From Platanthera guangdongensis (Eukaryota; Streptophyta; Magnoliopsida; Asparagales; Orchidaceae), in NCBI GenBank assembly GCA_039583875.1, contig CM077159.1:1820812-1884811 (forward strand): 64,000 nt of DNA, in the 5' to 3' direction. How positions within the stretch are numbered: the first letter of the stretch is position 1; every line of letters starts with the position of its first letter. Positions 23,821 to 36,092 of the stretch are shown piece after piece. The position numbers were made by a program, and so were the translations under genes. Below the pieces are notes generated by a model, which saw nothing but the letters and a program-made list of their open reading frames with translations, was not told where the DNA came from and ran no database searches.

Positions 23821-26124
23821 TGTAACACCCCCTCTCCGTCGCATAGTGTATCACAGTAGGTCCGGCCGGGGCCCGACGCCATATACCACAGACAGACCGG
23901 GTGGTTACGTATGGAAACCATCCAACCAATCTCAACGTCCTACACAGAGCATTCTAGCGGAAGCAGTTTATATAGGTTGTAAACAAGAACCCAGCATTAG
24001 AGCACGAATGTCCACTATTACAATAATTAGGAATGTATACAAAATACCCAAAAATCGGCCTTAAGGCCTTACAGAATGTTTCACTTGACTGTTACATGAT
24101 TTACAAACCTCGGCACGCAGGCCGGTCATACATGAATAAAACAGAAAACATTTCCACTTGGGCCTTCGAGGGCCAGCTTCGCAAAAAGGGCTTTAGCCCG
24201 CTATTGACCGCTTGGTCCAGCTGCACCTGCAAGCAACAAACCACCGCACGGTGGCAAACAAGGCAACGGTCAGCAATGCTGACCAAATTATAATGATCCC
24301 GCCCCCAACTCGGGGCGGCGATGCTCCTTCCCTGCATTTCATTAGCACAAGCGAGCAATGCATATAACCATAGCCATTTCATCACAGACGTTGGCTCATA
24401 CGGCCACACGTCCCGTGCACTCAGGGCACATTCTCGGTGAACCGGTCGATGTCACGTCAATTAAAGCCATTAACATTCCGGACTCACCACCGCCACTTAG
24501 ACGGCCATTCCTATGAGCAATTTGTCTTTCTGGCCTGGGTCACGATAGTTTAAGCCATTGACCGCTGAAGACTCCCATCTATGCCAACGGCGAGTGCCAC
24601 GTAACCTTAGGTCTCTCTAACCCGAACGACATAGAGCGGGTACGGTTCCATCTAACCCGTGCTCACATCGCAACGACAATTTAAGCCATTTGCGCGGGTC
24701 AAACTTTCGCCGAGTCCCATTCTACCGCAAATCACATAACCACGTTATGTTCAAGTTGGCTCTCAGGCCACCAAGTTGGCAAGATCTCGTATCCGCCCAG
24801 TTTTCCGGGTGCACCTTTGGGTTAGTCCCCAAGGATCCCTGCTGCAATCTACCGCGTAGAAAACCCGAAAACACCCAATAGCACGGAGTCTTCTCCGGCC
24901 TTATGCAATGCAACATCACCGATCCGGACTAACATGTCCGGGTAGGCTTCAACCAAAATGCGTATGTCCGTTCTCGCATACGGACACTAAACAACGGGGA
25001 CTTTACATATCTACCCGAAGGAACGCCTCCAACTCTCCGTAAACTCGCGAGAGCGGGCTTCCTATGCTAAGAAAAGGAGCGATTCATGCTCAAGATGAGG
25101 ATCGTTACCCTTGCGGTGCTCTTTGGCGCCATTGAAAAGTAATCGGATGGAAATCACCGCACTTGCGTTGCCTCCGTGGATCCGGAGTCGGCTTGCAATT
25201 CGGAGCTCCGAAGCTCCTCCAATGGCGGATCTAGCTCTTCTTCTTCTTGCCTTAGCTCTCCTTTCTCCAAGGATTTAGAAAGAGGATAAGGTAAGAAAGA
25301 ATGGATTTTTCTAAGTCAAACCCGAGTATATCCTCTCAGGAACCATCCCCAGCCGTTGGATCTCAACCTAAGAAAACGAACGGCTTTGATTCTGGGCTGA
25401 AATGCCCAATCTGGACTGAACACGGCCTGGCACACACCCGTGTCCAGGGCCGTGTGGCGCATTCGCCGTCAAAATCGAATCTCCTGGACCCTCACACGGG
25501 TATCGAACACGCCCGTGTTCGAGCTGACACGCCCGTGTTCCAGCTGACACGGCCGTGTAGCCGGCCGTGTACCCCATGATTTTCCCCCGTTTTCAACCCG
25601 AGCACTGCACGGGTTCTAGGACACGCCCGTGTCCTTACCCGTGTCACATTGACACGCCTGGACCCCAGGCCGTGTATACGGGTCATTTCGTCGAGGGGAG
25701 AACGACGACTGGATGACACGGCCTTAGACACGCCCGTGTCCTAGGCCGTGTGCCTTGTCTCGACGATCGTCGAGTGAATCTCGACGACTTCACTTGGACG
25801 ATCGTCGACACGGGTCGACACGCCCGACGACACGCCCGTGTCGTGGGCTGTGTGCCCATTCTCGATGAATCGTCGAGAATAACTCGATGATTTCACGGCT
25901 AAGTGTCGACACGGGTCGACACGCCCTGCGACACGCCCGTGTCGCAGGCCGTGTGCCCATTCTCGACGAATCGTCGAGTATAACTCGACGACTTCGCGGC
26001 TAAGTGTCGACACACGCTTGACACGCCCTGGGACACGCCCGTGTCCCAGGCAGTGTGCCTTCTGCCAGAACCCAAACTGGCCCAAAACGTCCCCCTTTGC
26101 TCCTTTGAGTTTCGGGGCGTTACA
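23821..26124 (-). repeat. 3' LTR of C (2304 bp)
   Basis: The plus strand runs from TGTAACACCCCC to GGGGCGTTACA. The minus strand has TATATAAA at 23975-23968, near the end of the LTR. A palindrome array occupies about 25420-26065. Confidence 0.95.
25420..26065. repeat. Palindrome array in C LTR
   Basis: Repeats of GACACGCCCGTGTC, CAGGCCGTGTGCC and TCGACGA(A)TCGTCGA(G) in units of about 110-120 bp. The same kind of array lies at 32620-33260 in the other LTR. Confidence 0.85.
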
Positions 26125-29100
26125 ACTCTACCCCTCTTAAAAGAATTTCGCCCACGAAATTTCATAAATGGAAAAACATGTACAAAAACAAAATTTGTAC
26201 CTGAGCGGAACAACTCCGGATATTCGTCAAGCATCGTCTGCTCTCGCTCCCAAGAGAGCTCCTCACGACCGCAATTGTCCCACCGGACTTTGACCATCCT
26301 AATCTCTTTATTGCGTAGCCGCTTGACCTCCGAGTCCTCAATCCGCATGGGCTTGACCTTTGTCGTTAGCCCACTTTCCACCGGCACTTGATCGACCGCG
26401 ATCACTTGCGTAGGCTCTTGCACCGCCTTCCGAAGCACCGAAATATGGAATACATCGTGTAAACCACTTAGCTCCACTGAAAGCTTCAATCTATAGGCCG
26501 CTTCTCCAACTCGCTCCAGAACCTCGAACGGTCCAAGGTATCTTGGGCTTAGCTTTTTCAACCGCCGCACCCGCGAGACACCCTTGAATGGCTTGATCTT
26601 TAAGTATACATAATCGCCCACAGCGAACTCCACGTTCCTGTGCTTGGCATTATAGTACTTTGCTTGCCGGTCCTGAGCAATAAGCAACCTCTCCCGAATG
26701 GTTCTCACCAAAGAAGTAGCACCCTCTACTTCCGATCGCTTATACAACTTTGACTCACCCGTTTCTATCCAAGACAACGGCGTGCGACATCTTCTACCAT
26801 ATAGGGCCTCGAAGGGCGCCATCTGAATACTTGCTTGGTAGCTATTGTTGTATGCGAACTCCACCAAATAAAGGTGGTCTTCCCATTGCTTTCCGAAATC
26901 CAAGACACACATGCGAAGCATGTCTTCCATGGTTCTATTGACCCTCTCGGTCTGCCCATCCGTTTGCGGATGGAAGGCTGTGCTAAACTTCAGCTTTGTT
27001 CCCAACATTTGCTGCACCAGCCTCCAATCATTGGACGTGAACCGCCCATCTCGGTCACTCACGATGCTGCGGGGCACACCATGAAGCCGTACTATGTTAT
27101 CCACATATAGCTTTGCCAGCTTCTCCACCGGATCATCCTTCCTATGCGGAATAAAATGCGACACCTTCGTTAATCGATCCACGACCACCCAAATGGCGTC
27201 GTTCCCCTTTTGCGACCTTGGCAAACCGTGCACAAAGTCCATAGAGATGTCGTCAAATTTCCACTCCGGAATAGGCAAGGACTTAAGAAATCCTCCCGGC
27301 TTTTGGCACTCCGCCTTTACCAAGGCGCAGGTTTGGCACTTCGCTACGTATAGCGCCACATCCTTTTTCAAACCCGGCCACCAAAATAGCATCTTGACGT
27401 CGCGGTACATCTTCGTGCTCCCCGGGTGAATCGAGTACTTGGTATGATGTGCCTCGTACAACAACTCCACCCGTAAATTGCCCACACAAGGGACGCACAG
27501 ACGACCGTCTTTCCAAAGCAATCCGTCCTCCACGACGAATTGGGAATTTGACTCATCCAGAGCCTCTATCATGAACTGCTTCATATGAGCATCCATATCC
27601 AAAGCCTGCTGAATACGATCAGCCAGGTCATATTGGACTTCAGTCCAATTCAGGACTGCTTCAGCACTTGCTTGTCTGTCCACACAAACAATCTCCAGCG
27701 CCTCCAACTCCCACACCAACCGCTCATCATGCACCGATAGCCAATTGGCTTGAGCTGGGGCTCGGCGACTCAACGCGTCCGCAACCGCATTCCCTTTGCC
27801 AGGAACGTAGTGGATCTTGAAAGTATAGTCTGCCAGGAACTCCATCCACCTACGCTGCCGCATATTCAGATCCTTCTGATCAATCAGGTACTTTAGGCTC
27901 TTGTGATCGGTGTAGATGTCAATCTTCACACCGTACAAATAGTGTCTCCACAGCTTCAATGCAAAAATCACGGCCGCTAACTCCAAGTCATGGACCGGAT
28001 AATTCCTCTCGTGCACTTTTAGCTGTCTCGAGCCATAAGCTATCACGCTTCCGTGCTGCAGTAGCACGCAACCCAAACCGCTGCCCGAAGCATTGCTATA
28101 AATCTCATAGCCTTCGGTTCCACATGGCGAACTCAGCACAGGCGCCGTGGTCAACCGACACTTCAGTTCCTCAAAAGCTCGCGCGCACTCCGGCGTCCAA
28201 ACGAACTTATGCTCCTTCCTCGTCAAAGTAGTGAGAGGTAGCGCTATCCGCGAGAAGTTCTCTACGAAGAGCCTATAATAACCGGCAAGCCCCAAAAAGC
28301 TCCGGACTTCTGCTACCGTAGCAAGCTCAGGCCACTCCCGTATCGCAACAATCTTCGCCGGATCCACAACAATACCCTCTCCACTCACTATATGCCCGAG
28401 GAACGCCACTGAGGATAGCCAAAACTCGCACTTCGAGAACTTGGCATACAACTGATTTCTCCTTAGCGTCTCCAACACCAAATGAAGATGCTTGAAGTGA
28501 TCTTCCTCACTTTACGAGTACACCAAAATATCGTCGATGAAGACGATCACGAAATTATCCAAGTACTCCCTGAACGTCCTGTTCATCAAATCCATGAATA
28601 CTGACGGCGCATTAGTCAGCCCAAACGGCATGACCATAAACTCAAAATGCCCGTATCTCGTACTAAACGCTGTCTTCGGGATATCACTCTCCCTTATCCG
28701 CAGCTGATAGTACCCAGACTTGAGATCTAACTTCGAGTACACCGTCGACCCGGCTAACTGATCAAAGAGATCATCAATCCTAGGGATCGGGTACTTGTTC
28801 TTCTCAGTCAGCTTGTTTAGCTCCCGATAATCAATACACAACCTCAAGCTTCCGTCCTTCTTCTTAACCAAGAGGACCGGTGCGCTCCAAGGCGAAGAAC
28901 TCGGGCGCACATACCCTTGCTCCAACAACTCTTGCAGTTGAACTTTCAGCTCCGCCATTTCCTTAGGCGCTAGCCGATACGGAGATCGTGACACAGGCTT
29001 TGCACCTGGCACTAGCTCGATCGTAAAATCTATCTCCCGTTGAGGCGGGGCTCCAGGAAGATCTGCGGGGAACACATCAGGGTATTCCGATACCACTGAA

Positions 29101-29569
29101 ATACAATCCAAAGCGGGCTTCGGTTTTGCAACCTCCACTATTGTAAAGAACAGTTCTGCTCCGGCACGAACCGCCTTCACCACCTGAAGAGCAGACATCA
29201 ACGTCTTGCTCGACCCCTTTAAGCCCGTAAACGTCGTCTCACGACTCGCTCCCAGCTTAACTTCCTTGCTACCGCAATCTATATGGGCCTGCTGCTCCGA
29301 GAGCCAGTCCATGCTAAATATGACGTCGAACTCCACTAACGGAAGTAAAGACGCTCGCAGGTCGAACTCCTGCTCCCCAATACGAATCTTAACATCGCAG
29401 ATCCTATCCGCTCGCATCGAACACCCGTTGGGCAACAACACATCCAACTTGTCCTTCGCCATCGAAGAAGGGACTCCGATGCGTAATATAAATCCTTCGG
29501 ACAAGAAGGAGTGTGAAGCTCCCGTATCGAAGAGTGCTCGTGCCGGATTTTCGCAAATCAATACGAATC
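25899..29569 (-). pseudogene. pol: Chromovirus pol of C, one nonsense codon
   Basis: Protease, RT, RNase H, integrase and chromodomain in the order of the intact D copy. The protease has LFDTGAS near 29530. RT has the FIDDILVYS active site, immediately followed by TAA (28514-28512) where D has a Gln codon. The frame then continues for 860 codons through RNase H (DHKSLKYLI), the HHCC finger, the D-D-E core, the GPF module and a chromodomain ([11 protein letters not shown]). In D the frame stops at the TGTAA of the LTR start. Here a small indel shifts it so the frame runs on into the LTR until 25899. Otherwise very well preserved. Confidence 0.93.
26125..26163 (-). other. PPT of C with adjacent hairpin
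   Basis: The purine tract AAGAGGGGTAGAG lies next to the LTR. Beside it is an inverted repeat, AATTTCG and CGAAATT around CCCA (plus strand). The pol frame overlaps it. Confidence 0.8.
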
Positions 29570-29646
29570 CTAAACAAGTAGTGGTAAGGTAACATGTGCA
29601 TAACAAGCATATAAAGGAAATTGACTTGCTATAAATTAAACCGTAC
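29570..29646 (-). other. Intron-like segment at gag/protease boundary of C (77 nt)
   Basis: Donor ACAG|GTACGG, acceptor CTTGTTTAG|GATTC, with a CTTAC branch-like motif and pyrimidine-rich stretch before the acceptor. Unspliced, gag stops at TAA 29638-29636 and pol lies in another frame with no ATG. Removing the segment joins gag's V-T-G to F-V-L in the pol frame. Confidence 0.55.
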
Positions 29647-30790
29647 CTGTCACCATGTCAGCTTGTTTAATGGCCTCCTGTTGGCCAAGATTGTAGACCC
29701 TTGGTTGGGCCGGAGCATAATGGGATGCAGTCGACTCCACCGCCTTACCCTTTTCTTCATAAGTGGCTCCCGGCCTCCTCTCGGACTTAGGACGTCCGCT
29801 CCAACAATCTCGGGCAAAGTGCCCCGTCTTTCCGCATGTAAAGCACGCACCCGGGGTCCGACCCGTAGTCGCCCCAGAAGCGCCAGAAGGAGCTGGACCC
29901 GAAGTCCTATGCTTCTTGAAAGCCCTCCGATAGCCGGACTTTGAAGTAGTCGGCACTCTGAACTCAGATTTCTTTTCACCCAAGCTTTTCTTCGCTTGCA
30001 CGCTCTTCATGTCCTTCTCCAAGGACCGGGCAGTATTGACTAAGGGTAAGAAACCCTGCGTCATTGGCCCCGACAGTAATAGTCTCAGCTCATCCCTCAA
30101 GCCTTCATAAAAACGATTAGTCTTGCGCTCCTCATCCATGATGGTGGAGCTAGCATAACGACTCAACCGCGTAAACTCGTGGAGATATTCATCCACGCTC
30201 CTCTCACCCTGCACCAACTTCAGGAACTCATTCTCCATTGAAATCCTCTGAGTAGAAGGGAGGTATCTTGCTAAGAACAATCCCGAGAACTCTTCCATCG
30301 GAACGTCTATCAGTTGTCTACCTCTCAAATGATGCAGCTCCAATCCTTCCCACCACATCCTCGCTTCACCGTCCAGCAGGAACGTAGCGATGGTGGTCAT
30401 TTGCCACTCCTCCGTCTCCGTCGCCGTCATGACTCTCTTCACCCTAGAGAGCCAGTCTTCAGCCTGAGATGGGGTTCCCAACCCCGAGAATAACGGAGGG
30501 TTAAAGCTCATTACATGCTTCAACTGCCTCTCAGTTGCCCTCCTTGGCACTATCGGTTCTACAACCACTTACTCCACCCTCCTCGGCTCAGCCTCTTGCA
30601 GAGGTTCTTGCTCCATCACAGGAGCGGGCTGCTGCGCTTGCCTTCCAGGCTGCGCATTAATCACGGCCAACACCGCCTCAGCCACCAAACATATATTCTC
30701 AGCCGACAGAGGTGTTGCGGGAGCAACATCCGGTGCACTGCTAGCCTCAGAAACTCGGCGTTCTGATGGCCCAACACCACTTCTGGTCAC
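29636..30790 (-). pseudogene. gag: Chromovirus gag of C, one nonsense codon
   Basis: Capsid and nucleocapsid precursor, 385 codons including the stop, collinear with the intact D gag. The capsid domain includes the block SFNPPLFSGLGTPSQAEDWL and one zinc knuckle (CFTCGKTGHFARDC). TAA at 30571-30569 replaces the Gln codon (CAA) present in D. The frame has no ATG at its head: it opens with GTG at 30790 immediately after TAG. The stop at 29636 lies inside the intron-like segment. Confidence 0.92.
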
Positions 30791-31015
30791 CTATAGTGGT
30801 ACAAAACAACGTTAAGCGACCACATAACATTGCAAACAACAATTATAGGAACACGCAGGTTCCTCAAACACGAGTATTTTCATTCCTAAGTGGACATTCA
30901 TGGGTTCTTTTACCATTATAACGATGACGCACACAATGTGCTCACCACCCCTTAAAAAGAATTCGCCCACGAATTCACGTTAAGCCCGACCAAAACCAGT
31001 AGTCTGATACCAAAT
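30791..31015 (-). other. Leader and PBS of C, with PPT-like block
   Basis: The PBS complement is at 31003-31012 (TGGTATCAGA on the minus strand). At 30945-30976 the minus strand reads GAATTCGTGGGCGAATTC followed by TTTTTAAGGGGTGG, nearly repeating the hairpin plus PPT found at 26125-26163. A short upstream frame starting MNVHLG lies between this block and gag. Confidence 0.8.
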
Positions 31016-33319
31016 TGTAACCCCCCCTATCCGTCGCATAGTATATCGCAGTAGGTCCGGCCGGGGCCCGACGCTATATACCACAGACAGACCGGGTGGT
31101 TACGTATGGAAACCATCCAACCAATCTCAACGTCCTACACAGAGCATTCTAGCGGAAGCAGTTTATATAGGTTGTAAACAAGAACCCAGCATTAGAGCAC
31201 GAATGACCACTATTACAATAATTAGGAATGTATACAAAATACCCAAAAATCGTCCTTAAGGCCTTACAGAATGTTTCACTTGACTGTTACATGATTTACA
31301 AACCTCGGCACGCAGGCCGGTCATACATGAATAAAACAGAAAATATTTCCACTTGGGCCTTCGAGGGCCAGCTTCGCAAAAAGGGCTTTAGCCCGCTATT
31401 GACCGCTTGGTCCAGCTGCACCTGCAAGCAACAAACCACCGCACGGTGGCAAACAAGGCAACGGTCAGCAATGCTGACCAAATTATAACGATCCCGCCCC
31501 CAACTCGGGGCGGCGATGCTCCTTCCCTGCATTTCATTAGCACAAGCGAGCAATGCATATAACCATAGCCATTTCATCACAGACGTTGGCTCATACGGCC
31601 ACACATCCCGTGCACTCAGGGCACATTCTCGGTGAACCGGTCGATGTCACGTCAATTAAAGCCATTAACATTCCGGACTCACCACCGCCACTTAGACGGC
31701 CATTCCTATAAGCAATTTGTCTTCCTGGCCTGGGTCACGACAGTTTAAGCCATTGACCGCCGAAGACTCCCATCTATGCCAACGGCGAGTGCCACGTAAC
31801 CTTAGGTCTCTCTAACCCGAACGGCATAGAGCGGGTACGGTTCCATCTAACCCGTGCTCACATCGCAACGACAATTTAAGCCATTTGCGCGGGTCAAACT
31901 TTCGCCGAGTCCCATTCTACCGCAAATCACATAACCACGTTATGTTCAAGTTGGCTCTCAGGCCACCAAGTTGGCAAGATCTCGTATCCGCCCAGTTTTC
32001 CGGGTGCACCTTTGGGTTAGTCCCCAAGGGTCCCTGCTGCAATCTACCGCGTAGAAAACCCGAAAACACCCAATAGCACGGAGTCTTCTCCGGACTTATG
32101 CAATGCAACATCACCGATCTGGACTAACATGTCCGGGTAGGCTTCAACCAAAATGCCTACGTCCGTTCTCGCATACGGAGTCTAAACAACGGGGACTTTA
32201 CATATCTACCCGAAGGAACGCCTCCAACTCTCCGCAAACTAGCGAGAGCGGGCTTCCTATGCTAAGAAAAGGAGAGATTCATGCTCAAGATGAGGATCGT
32301 TACCCTTGCGGTCCTCTTTGGCGCCATTGAAAAGTAATCGGATGGAAATCACCGCACTTGCGTTGCCTCCGTGGATCCGGAGTCGGCTTGCGATTCGGAG
32401 CTCCGAAGCTCCTCCAATGGCGGATCTAGCTCTTCTTCTTCTTGCCTTAGCTCTCCTTTCTCCAAGGATTTAGAAAGAGGATAAGGTAAGAAAGAATGGA
32501 TTTTTCTAAGTCAAACCCGGGTATATCCTCTCAGGAACCATCCTCAGCCGTTGGATCTCAACCTAAGAAAACGAACGGCTTTGATTCGGGGCTGAAATGC
32601 CCAATCTGGACCGAACACGGCCTGGCACACGCCCGTGTCCAGGGCCGTGTGCCGCATTCGCCGTCAAAATCGAATCTCCTGGACCCTCACACGGGTATCG
32701 AACACGCCCGTGTTCGAGCTGACACGCCCGTGTTCCAGCTGACACGGCCGTGTAGCCAGCCGTGTACCCCATGATTTTACCCCGTTTTCAACCCGAGCAC
32801 TGCACGGGTTCTAGGACACGCCCGTGTCCTTACCCGTGTCACATTGACACGCCTGGACCCCAGGCCGTGTACACGGGACATTTCGTCGAGGGGAGAACGA
32901 CGACTGGATGACACGGCCTTGGACACGCCCGTGTCCTAGGCCGTGTGCCTTGTCTCGACGATCGTCGAGTGAATCTCGACGACTTCACTTGGACGATCGT
33001 CGACACGGGTCGACACGCCCGGCGACACGCCCGTGTCTCGGGCCGTGTGCCCATTCTCGACGAATCGTCGAGAATAACTCGACGATTTCACGGCTAAGTG
33101 TCGACACTGGTCGACACGCCCTGCGACACGCCCGTGTCGCAGGCCGTGTGCCCATTCTCGACGAATCGTCGAGTATAACTCGACGACTTCGCGGCTAAGT
33201 GTCGACACACGCTTGACACGCCCTGGGACACGCCCGTGTCCCAGGCCGTGTGCCTTCTGCCAGAACCCAAACTGGCCCAAAACGTCCCCCTTTGCTCCTT
33301 TGAGTTTCGGGGCGTTACA
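31016..33319 (-). repeat. 5' LTR of C (2304 bp)
   Basis: Same length as the 3' LTR. TATATAAA on the minus strand (31169-31162) is a candidate TATA box about 150 nt before the LTR end, implying a short R-U5. The palindrome array is at about 32620-33260. Confidence 0.95.
31162..31169 (-). promoter_or_regulatory. Candidate TATA box in C 5' LTR
   Basis: TATATAAA on the minus strand. The corresponding place in D reads TATACAAA (61572-61565). Based on sequence alone. Confidence 0.35.
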
Positions 33320-33670
33320 ACGCCCGTGTCCCAGGCCGTGTCACCCAAATGCGATCCAGGTCTTTGACCTCTTACACCTCTCCCCTGCTACAATAAACTG
33401 CAGCCATCATTTTTTTTGGCACCTAAGGGGAAACAAACCAGCAACCAAGACAACATAGCTTCATATCCAACCGAGAATTCCCGAAGAGGCCCCACCGAGT
33501 CACCAAAACAGACTCCGACTTGCTAGGGAATCTTGCAAACAGGCTATCAACCAAGCCACTAAAAGCCTAAAGAGCGAGATTACACTCTACCAACAGCAAA
33601 TGCCAACGTAACGCCAACAAAAACAAAAATACATAATGGCCATAACAAAAAAATAACTGGGGGCGTTACT
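33320..33670 (-). repeat. 5' LTR of B, second part (after element C)
   Basis: Begins with the ACGCC duplication (33320-33324) and aligns with 15781-16130. The terminal base is T instead of A (GTTACT). CTTGG follows at 33671-33675. Confidence 0.93.
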
Positions 33671-34521
33671 CTTGGTGCGCCCGATGATTTGAGCAACGGT
33701 AAAGAGCTGAACTGTACCAAACCTTATGTCCATCGACTTGGAGGGAGTCATTGGTTAGTTCACAGGGATCACCTTGAATTTGTCGTAGCCATAGGGGAGT
33801 TGTCTTCAGCTTTGGCTGTGAAAGACTAAAATGCTCAAACGTTGCTGACCGTCATAGAGAACGGAAGTGTGATCCCTTTGAGGTTTTGTGCACCAAGAAT
33901 GTGTCATAAGAGCATGGGGCATTGGACAATCGTGCCAAATATCTGTGGTGAATGGTGCTTAATTTGCACGTTCTAATTTCCCATATTTATGTTTATGCTA
34001 ATACCTACAGGGAAGGAGCACCACCACCCTGAGAGAGGGGTGGGTTCGTAATAATTTGGTCAGCTAATGCTGACCGTTGCTATGTTTACCATCGTTACGG
34101 TGGAATTTTTCGTGCAGTTGCTGCCGAGCCAAGCGGGAGATAGCGCGCTGAAGCCCAAAGTTACTAAGCTAACCCTTGAAGTCCAAAGTGAAGTTACTTG
34201 TCTTTATTAATCGTTTCATGTGTTGCTGGCCTGCAAGTAGATGTATGTAAGACATTTACGATTGAGTAAACCTTGTAAGGCCATAACGCAAATACTATTT
34301 GTGTATTTGGTTTATGATTCCAATTTTGGTTTAGTGGGCATTCTCATGGCTGGGTTCTTTGTACATGATTAATTTACTTCCTCTACAATGCACTTTGAGT
34401 TAGGATGCACGTTTATGGATTCTGGTTTCAATACGTAACTTCACTAACTGTCCGTGGAATATGGTGTGGGGACCCATCCAAAGCTTTTGTTATATTCTAC
34501 ATGACAGATGTGGGTGTTATA
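33671..34521 (+). repeat. LTR of element E, second part
   Basis: Continues the LTR interrupted at 13435 and aligns with F's LTR in opposite orientation (for example the 'gactaaaatgctcaaacgttg' stretch). It ends GTGTTATA, followed by a degenerate PBS (TCGTATCAGA, 34525-34534). Confidence 0.8.
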
Positions 34522-35064
34522 ATTTCGTATCAGATTCTGGTGTCGGTCTTTCTTATTTGAATTCCTGGGCGAATTCGTTTAAGAGGTGGTGAGCACATGT
34601 ATGTTTGTTACCATTATAACATGAAAGAACCCATGAATGTCCACTTAGGAAGTAAAATACACATGTTTGAGGAAACTGCGTGTTCCTATGATTGCTTTTT
34701 GGCAATATGTTTGTCGCCTAATTGAGTGTCTTACGATTATAAGTGACTAGGAGTGGTGTTGAGTAGTCCCAATGTCTACACTCTATGGGGAGTAGTGCCC
34801 TTAATGACGTGCTTGTGACCCCTCCTTCCACTGAAACCATAAGATTGATAGCTGAAGCGGTGTTCGCCATGATCAATGCCCAACAGGGAAGGCATGTACA
34901 ACCCCCTATCCATGGGGTGGCCTCAATGCTAGTTGTCTCTATGTAGCAAACTACAATTAGTAGAGCCTCAGATCAGTAGTTGAACATGTGTTTTGTGTGA
35001 GGAGCGCACTCAGTTGATGTGTATTTGCATGTGCTTGCCATGATAAGGCGCTATGCAGGGTTTG
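34522..35064 (+). pseudogene. gag: Leader and gag N-terminus of element E
   Basis: Plus-strand remnant of a Tekay-like element. After the degenerate PBS comes the PPT-like hairpin block at 34559-34587, a small frame with MKEPMNVHLGSKIHMFEE, and then gag-like sequence from 34742. It opens GTG ACT AGG AGT GG (V-T-R-S-G), as in C, D and F, and again has no ATG. A recognisable gag stretch, TIRLIAEAVFAMINAQQGR, is near 34835-34895. It soon runs into stops and is cut at 35064 by copia element G. Oldest element in the left half of the window. Confidence 0.75.
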
Positions 35065-36092
35065 TGAAAGACTTTGTTTTCAAGGTCAGCTAACACGTAG
35101 AGGGGGTGAATAGGTTTTAGGTCTCTTTTTGATTATCTAGGCCTATACCTTAATTGATGTGCTTTGTGATTAGTTAGATTAAGCTTTCAAGAACATCAAC
35201 CAGATGACATAGATATATTATAGTTGTTCCGCACAGTTTGGGTACGTCCACTGTCCCTATGTGCCCTTCTAACAATGTGTTAGACAAGGCTCTTCACCCA
35301 AAACTCGGCTCCAAAAATCTTACAGTATGATCCCGCAAGACCACTCAGTCTTCTCCAAGACTTACAACTCAGGCTATAGGCCCTACCACTCAGATCCTAA
35401 TTGGATCCTACCTCAGTATTTATAACACAGGCCTACCACTCAGATTCTCATAGGAATCCTACCTCAGCCTTTATAGATCAGGCCTACAACTCAAATATTA
35501 AAGGATCCTACAGAAAATAGAAGTTCTTTGAAACAATTAGACACTAGAGAAAAATTTTGTGTCTGTCTTCTTGGGCTGAGCAGATTTCAGCCCTATCTTT
35601 TTCACAGCAACAAGTTGACAAGGTCTTTAATTGATTCACGACTTGTGCTGGAAGTTACTTGTAGAAGTCTCGACCTCTTCTCTTTAAAGAATCAATCCTG
35701 ACCTTGTTGTCGCAGATGAATATTGTAGCAGCTGACACTTTTCTCTTTCAGGTTGATTGAACTGAACTGGTCCCATCTCGACAGTAATGGCGAGGAAGAA
35801 GACGATGCTCAGCCACAATTATGTATTCAGAAAACGTTAATTTCTCCTTGTCGACTTAGCCAATCTTTCCCTTTTATTGCTTGTCGATCAACGGCTCTTT
35901 GCGTTGTGGGGCTCAGCCTTAATTGCCTATCTGCCACCTTCCATTTGTAGAATACGACAAAAGCTGGCCACCAGCACCATCAATTGCTTACTCCATCTTT
36001 CCCCCAATGAATTTGAATTGCATTGACTTTGTTGACTTTTATCGTCTCATGCTGACGTCAGCCATCCGTGGACTTAGCCAAAATCAAACATT

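Larger units (their letters stand above)
23821..33319 (-). mobile_element. Tekay-like chromovirus (C), full length, 9499 bp
   Basis: On the minus strand: 5' LTR 33319-31016, PBS, leader, gag, intron-like segment, pol, PPT, 3' LTR 26124-23821. Both LTRs are 2304 bp and differ by about one to two percent by eye. The target duplication is ACGCC. Gag and pol each carry one CAA-to-TAA nonsense change; otherwise the structure is complete. Same family as D and distinct from B. Confidence 0.96.
13436..33670 (-). mobile_element. Tekay-like chromovirus (B), hosting element C
   Basis: On the minus strand: 5' LTR (33670-33325 plus 23820-21483), PBS, gag, protease, RT, RNase H, integrase with chromodomain, PPT, and 3' LTR (16130-13436). 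The target duplication is CTTGG. Without element C it is about 10.7 kb. Its two LTRs differ by several percent in the first 200 bp by eye, making it older than C and D. All its reading frames are disrupted. Confidence 0.93.

Noticed and set aside
24033..24409. Recurring 86-102 codon ORFs in C and D LTRs (WAFEGQLRKKGF... and MWPYEPTSVMKW...)
   Set aside because: Conserved between LTRs only as DNA, open on both strands, and disrupted in the related F LTR. No evidence for a protein.
26041..27429. Plus-strand ORFs opposite C pol (and the same ones opposite D pol)
   Set aside because: Antisense shadows of integrase and RNase H codons; they recur only because the pol sequence recurs.
13187..35064. 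Host gene between elements
   Set aside because: All stretches between elements B, C and E align with LTR or gag sequence once inserts are removed; no host exon pattern was found.
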